Source: Chitinophagaceae bacterium
Lineage (GTDB): Bacteria; Bacteroidota; Bacteroidia; Chitinophagales; Chitinophagaceae
Reading direction: 5' to 3'
Length of the DNA: 50,639 nt
Assembly: GCA_019638615.1 (NCBI GenBank)
Contig: JAHBTL010000046.1
Location: forward strand, 1 to 50,639
In this document: positions 47,349 to 50,639 of the stretch, piece after piece
Numbering within the stretch: the stretch's first letter is position 1
Layout of the letters: the number at the start of each line of letters is the position of its first letter
Translations under genes and position numbers: made by a program
The notes under the pieces: model-generated
The model's input: only the letters and a program-made list of their open reading frames with translations
What the model was told of the DNA's origin: nothing
Databases searched by the model: none

Positions 47349-47481
47349 GTTTTTGGTTTGTAGTTTATGGTTTGTGATTTTGGGTTTGTAGTTTGTAGTT
47401 TTAGGTTTGTAGTTTGTAGTTTGTGGTTTATTCCCAACTATAAACTCCAAACAATAAACTATTAACTTCCAACCTCAAACC
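47349..47481. repeat. GT-rich/AC-rich foldback repeat, copy 4 (longest)
   Basis: The GT arm (47349-47430) is a run of seven-base units close to GTTTGTA or GTTTATG; the AC arm (47436-47481) is its complement and ends at the parE stop codon. A transcript from parE would meet this hairpin right after its stop, which could lower DUF1835 and parC expression relative to parE or protect the parE mRNA end. Confidence 0.55.
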
Positions 47482-49373
47482 TATTTCTCCTGTTCTGCTA
47501 AATCAATTTCTACCCGCAGGTTATCAATAATAAACTCCTGGCGTTCCTGTGTATTTTTCCCCATATAATATTCAAGCAACTGGTGCAAATGCGTTTCAGG
47601 CATTACTTTAACGGGCTGGGTACGCATATCGGAGCTGATGAATTTCACAAACTCTTCAGGCGATATTTCTCCCAATCCTTTGAATCGTGTGATCTCAGGC
47701 TTACTTCCCAGTTTTTTAGCTGCAGCCTGTTTTTCATTTTCATCGTAACAATAAATAGTTTCCTGCTTGTTGCGCACCCTGAATAACGGGGTTTCGAGTA
47801 TGTACACATGCCCGTTCTTTACCAGGTCGGGGAAGAACTGGAGAAAAAAGGTAAGCAATAACAAACGGATGTGCATCCCGTCAACATCGGCATCCGTAGC
47901 AATGATCACATTATTATAACGCAGTCCTTCTATTCCTTCTTCAATATTCAGCGCATGCTGCAAAAGGTTAAATTCCTCGTTTTCGTATACTACTTTTTTG
48001 GTAAGACCAAAACAGTTCAGCGGCTTGCCTCTCAGGCTGAATACAGCCTGTGTTTCCACACTTCTTGCTTTGGTAATGGAACCGCTGGCAGAATCGCCTT
48101 CGGTAATGAATATGGAACTTTCCAGTTGCTTGGCATGAAACTCTTCCTTGCCTTTGTTCGGCGGCTCATCGTTAAGATGGATGCGGCAGTCGCGCAATTT
48201 GCGGTTGTGCAGATTGGCTTTTTTGGCTCTTTCGTTGGCCAGCTTTTTAATTCCGGCCAGTTCTTTTCTTTCCCGTTCACTTTGTTCTATGCGTTTCTTA
48301 AGCGCCTCCGCGGTAGCAGGATTTTTATGCAGGAAATTATCCAGGTCTTTTGCCAGGAAGTCATACACGAAATTTTTCATGCTTACGCCGCCCTCCTCAA
48401 TGTACTGCGAACCCAGCTTGGTTTTTGTCTGGCTTTCAAACACCGGCTCTACCACACGCACTGCCACTGCAGCTACTATACTCTGCCTGATATCGGTAAA
48501 ATCATAATCCTTTTTGTAAAAATCACGCACCACTTTTACAAATGCTTCCCGGAAAGCCTGCTGGTGTGTGCCGCCCTGCGTGGTATACTGCCCGTTCACA
48601 AAACTGAATATTTCTTCACCGTAATCATTGTTGTGCGTGACAGCGATCTCAATATCATCACCTTTTAAATGTATGATATTGTACCTCAGCTCGTCTTCAT
48701 TGGTTCTACGTTGCAAAAGATCAAGCAGCCCGTTTTTGCTGACGTATTTTTTACCATTCAGTGTAATCACCAATCCCGCGTTCAGGTAGCAGTAGTTCCA
48801 TAAAAGATCTTCAATATAATCGGTACGGAACAGGAAATTCCGGAAAACGGAATCATCAGGTATAAAGGTTACCAGGGTGCCGTTACCTTCATCAGACTTG
48901 CCCTCCTTATGTTCTTTTATCAATACACCCCTTTCAAATTCGGCGGCTTTTTGTTTTCCCTCTCTAAAGGCGGTCACTTTAAAATAATTGCTCAGGGCAT
49001 TTACCGCTTTTGTACCCACCCCATTCAAACCCACCGACTTCTGGAAGGCTTTACTATCGTATTTGGCGCCCGTATTTATCTTGCTTACCACATCTACTAC
49101 CTTGCCCAAAGGAATACCCCGTCCGTAATCTCTCACCGTTACGGTCTTCCCTTCCACGGTAATATCGATCTGCCTTCCATACCCCATCATGTGCTCGTCT
49201 ATGCAGTTATCAAGCACTTCTTTTAGTAATACATATATACCATCATCTGCACTGCTTCCATCACCTAATTTGCCAATATACATACCCGGACGAAGCCGGA
49301 TATGCTCCCGCCAATCAAGCGATTTAATGGAATCTTCGGTATAATCGAACAGGTTTTGCTTTGCTTCAGTCAT
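47481..49373 (-). CDS. parE: DNA topoisomerase IV subunit B
   Basis: ATPase subunit of topoisomerase IV, 630 residues. The GHKL ATP-binding domain shows Glu52 and Asn56 in [12 protein letters not shown], and DYGRGIPLG and [14 protein letters not shown] for the ATP lid. The TOPRIM metal site comprises Glu425 in ITEGDSASG and Asp494/Asp496 in [10 protein letters not shown]. The length fits ParE and lacks the insertion of long GyrB forms. A good -7 box lies 80 bases upstream. The subunit partner parC follows after the DUF1835 gene. Confidence 0.9.
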   Translation of the reverse strand: MTEAKQNLFDYTEDSIKSLDWREHIRLRPGMYIGKLGDGSSADDGIYVLLKEVLDNCIDEHMMGYGRQIDITVEGKTVTVRDYGRGIPLGKVVDVVSKINTGAKYDSKAFQKSVGLNGVGTKAVNALSNYFKVTAFREGKQKAAEFERGVLIKEHKEGKSDEGNGTLVTFIPDDSVFRNFLFRTDYIEDLLWNYCYLNAGLVITLNGKKYVSKNGLLDLLQRRTNEDELRYNIIHLKGDDIEIAVTHNNDYGEEIFSFVNGQYTTQGGTHQQAFREAFVKVVRDFYKKDYDFTDIRQSIVAAVAVRVVEPVFESQTKTKLGSQYIEEGGVSMKNFVYDFLAKDLDNFLHKNPATAEALKKRIEQSERERKELAGIKKLANERAKKANLHNRKLRDCRIHLNDEPPNKGKEEFHAKQLESSIFITEGDSASGSITKARSVETQAVFSLRGKPLNCFGLTKKVVYENEEFNLLQHALNIEEGIEGLRYNNVIIATDADVDGMHIRLLLLTFFLQFFPDLVKNGHVYILETPLFRVRNKQETIYCYDENEKQAAAKKLGSKPEITRFKGLGEISPEEFVKFISSDMRTQPVKVMPETHLHQLLEYYMGKNTQERQEFIIDNLRVEIDLAEQEK

Positions 49374-49452
49374 AATTTTTTGAATAAACTGTTTTTCCCA
49401 GGATCATTTTCCCTGCAAATATGCTAATTATTTTAGTATTTACAGAACGTCG

Positions 49453-49460
49453 CAAATATA
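49453..49460 (-). promoter_or_regulatory. -7 box of the parE promoter
   Basis: On the minus strand TATATTTG is an exact match to the Bacteroidota primary-sigma -7 consensus TAnnTTTG. Transcription would start near 49446, leaving a leader of about 70 bases before the parE ATG. A clear -33 TTG was not found at the usual spacing. Confidence 0.45.
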
Positions 49461-49729
49461 GGAAAACGAAATCACAGAAGAAATGAGGGATATGCACTGG
49501 TGTGAATAATTATGAGCATCGAACGATAATTCCTGTTACTGCGATCCCGCCGTTACGATTGTTTTGAACCAAGACCCAGGTCTGCGGTGGGAGGAAAAAC
49601 TTATTCAGCAAGGCATTGCCTTCCGGCAGAGATCGGCTGTATTCACACATCAATAAAAAGTTCAAAAAAAACTAACGTTAACGTATACACTAAAAAAAGC
49701 AGATAATCGGGTATAAAAAAAAGGAATCT

Positions 49730-49751
49730 AAAACCCTGTTAAGGGTTTTTT
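49730..49751 (+). terminator. Terminator-like hairpin in the 49374-49891 gap
   Basis: AAAACCCT (49730-49737) and AGGGTTTT (49742-49749) form a perfect eight-pair stem with loop GTTA, followed by T residues on the plus strand. It insulates or attenuates transcripts entering the downstream small-protein gene. Elsewhere in 49374-49891 there is no gene; CTAACGTTAACGTATACAC near 49672-49690 is a short overlapping repeat of TAACGT that could be an operator. Confidence 0.45.
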
Positions 49752-49772
49752 AACAACCTGTCCATAAATTTC

Positions 49773-49788
49773 TGGCATAGTACTTGTC
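49773..49788 (+). promoter_or_regulatory. Possible sigma-54 promoter
   Basis: TGGCATAGTACTTGTC has the GG and the second element at the right 12-base spacing for a -24/-12 promoter (consensus TGGCAC-N5-TTGC), but the -12 C is replaced by T. It lies about 105 bases before the small secreted protein at 49892. Confidence 0.3.
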
Positions 49789-49891
49789 TATATTGAGATA
49801 TCCTTAAAACATTCCTCTGGAATTAGTTTCCGAATTTCCCCCGAGAGATTTATTGAGTAACCAATTACATAATCAATAAAATTCCAGAATT

Positions 49892-50209
49892 ATGAAAAAA
49901 GCAAGGCTTACATTGACAGCATTGAGCATAGCTGTCGCAGGATTATTCGCATTTAATGTGATAGTAGATGGTTCCGTAAAAGGTACTGTAGCTCCCGCCG
50001 ATGGAGCAGTAAGAGCATGGGCCATTTCGGGTACAGATACCCTGAAAGCTGACGTTACCGACGGAGCATTTGAAATAGGCGCTGTAAAACCGGGTACATA
50101 CCAGGTGATCATTGAAGCAAAAGCCCCTTATAAAAATGCCTCTAAAGATGGCGTGGAAGTGAAAGAAGGTGAAGCAACAGATTTAGGCGAAATTAAGCTT
50201 GAACAATAG
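49892..50209 (+). CDS. Small secreted protein with carboxypeptidase-regulatory-like domain
   Basis: A 105-residue protein with an N-terminal signal sequence (about residues 1-22) and one beta-sandwich of the carboxypeptidase regulatory type: GSVKGTVAPADGAVRAWAIS, then GAFEIGAVKPGTYQVIIEA, then LGEIKLEQ at the end. In Bacteroidota such domains usually form the front of TonB-dependent receptors; here it stands alone, so its role is unclear (surface or periplasmic structural protein). It is a single-gene unit with a strong terminator behind it and a long leader containing a hairpin and a possible sigma-54 site, implying tightly controlled or high expression. Confidence 0.78.
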   Translation: MKKARLTLTALSIAVAGLFAFNVIVDGSVKGTVAPADGAVRAWAISGTDTLKADVTDGAFEIGAVKPGTYQVIIEAKAPYKNASKDGVEVKEGEATDLGEIKLEQ

Positions 50210-50286
50210 TAAGAAGTAGTTTAACATAACGGATAGCTGATTATTATTGTAAATGGTTCAACGTGTACCTATGTTGAACATAACAG

Positions 50287-50323
50287 CAAGAGCAGTATGT
50301 ATCATACTGCTTTTGTTATTTTT
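50287..50323 (+). terminator. Rho-independent terminator of the small secreted protein gene
   Basis: AGCAGTATG (50291-50299) and CATACTGCT (50303-50311) pair perfectly around a three-base loop, the stem can extend through CAAG/TTTG, and a T-rich run follows (50312-50323). Confidence 0.8.
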
Positions 50324-50404
50324 AATGAAGGTTGATTATTGTCACACAAGCTTTTCTGTTCTGCAATAATTATATATGGCCCTGCATGCATAAAGTGCCG
50401 AAGG

Positions 50405-50461
50405 TAAATCTGCCGGGCAGCAGTACAAATATTAAACTGAACTACCAATGCCCGGTAGATT
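50405..50461. repeat. 14-base inverted repeat in the right-hand gap
   Basis: AAATCTGCCGGGCA (50405-50418) and TGCCCGGTAGATTT (50448-50461) are complementary apart from one wobble position, with 29 bases between. No gene is found in 50210-50639; this and the next element are its only features. Confidence 0.5.
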
Positions 50462-50548
50462 TCTGTTTATCAATGAAATATGAACTGCGGGTTTATTACT
50501 TATAAACTCGCTTTCTTTTCAACCACAAAGCCTGGTGCTAGTTTCTTT

Positions 50549-50639
50549 GTTACTTTTTTGCGGAAAAAAGTAACGCAAAAAGCCGCCCGAAATCCCTGCC
50601 AGCCGGCAGGCTGGGACTACGGCCGATTTCGGGAACGCC
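50549..50639. repeat. Stem-loop with loop-complementary tail, copy 2, running off the window
   Basis: GTTACTTTTTT (50549-50559) pairs perfectly with AAAAAAGTAAC (50564-50574). The loop GCGG is complementary to CCGC (50583-50586), eight bases past the stem. A nested inverted repeat follows: CCCGAAATC (50586-50594) with GATTTCGGG (50625-50633), enclosing CCTGCC/GGCAGG. The layout equals the element at 23680-23882 although the paired bases differ. Confidence 0.6.

Noticed and set aside
47871-48668. 265-codon open frame on the plus strand inside parE
   Set aside because: Antisense to the TOPRIM region of parE; composition (many Phe, His, Cys) is that of a shadow frame.

Overview
The window looks like a chromosomal segment of a Bacteroidota bacterium, most likely Chitinophagaceae or a close relative. 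The evidence is a type IX secretion C-terminal sorting domain on a leucine-rich-repeat protein, lipoproteins with Bacteroidota-style lipoboxes, TAnnTTTG-type -7 boxes, parE and parC flanking a DUF1835 protein, a bacterial alpha-2-macroglobulin with penicillin-binding protein 1C, and GT-rich/AC-rich foldback repeats between genes. No rRNA, tRNA, CRISPR array, transposase or integrase gene was seen.

1-14863 (+): an envelope block. A thioester alpha-2-macroglobulin lipoprotein and PBP1C, normally adjacent partners, bracket four same-strand genes: an ECF-like sigma factor, a membrane-anchored anti-sigma-like TPR protein, a secreted membrane-tethered TPR-CHAT peptidase with an intact His/Cys pair, and a class-C-type serine hydrolase lipoprotein. 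Sigma factor, candidate anti-sigma and candidate protease side by side suggest a proteolytically triggered envelope-stress or defence circuit.

15130-19989 (-): two secreted proteins, a plant-type LRR protein with three modules and a T9SS tail, and a parallel beta-helix (GH28-like) protein.

20054-34023: a divergent locus for choline breakdown to glycine. Rightward genes are an APC permease, betaine aldehyde dehydrogenase and choline dehydrogenase. Leftward genes are a Rieske glycine-betaine monooxygenase, dimethylglycine oxidase and heterotetrameric sarcosine oxidase (soxB, D, A, G). Choline would be imported, oxidised to glycine betaine, then demethylated three times to glycine, with one-carbon units passing to formaldehyde or tetrahydrofolate. 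The reductase partner of the Rieske enzyme and any dedicated regulator are absent. The leftward arm is visibly richer in G+C than the rightward arm, and its soxB-soxD junction carries about 700 bases of repeats.

34240-42921: mixed metabolic and hypothetical genes: a six-helix membrane protein, a small lipoprotein, a two-domain fatty-acid beta-oxidation enzyme with a palindromic operator candidate, glycerate 2-kinase, a DprE1/aldonolactone-oxidase-like flavoprotein, an MtfA-like metallopeptidase, and an overlapping nucleotidyltransferase/small-protein pair that may be a toxin-antitoxin or defence module.

42996-49373 (-): murQ (peptidoglycan recycling), then parE, a DUF1835 protein and parC (topoisomerase IV). 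The window ends with a small secreted carboxypeptidase-regulatory-like protein (+) and a structured repeat of the same design as one in the soxB-soxD gap.
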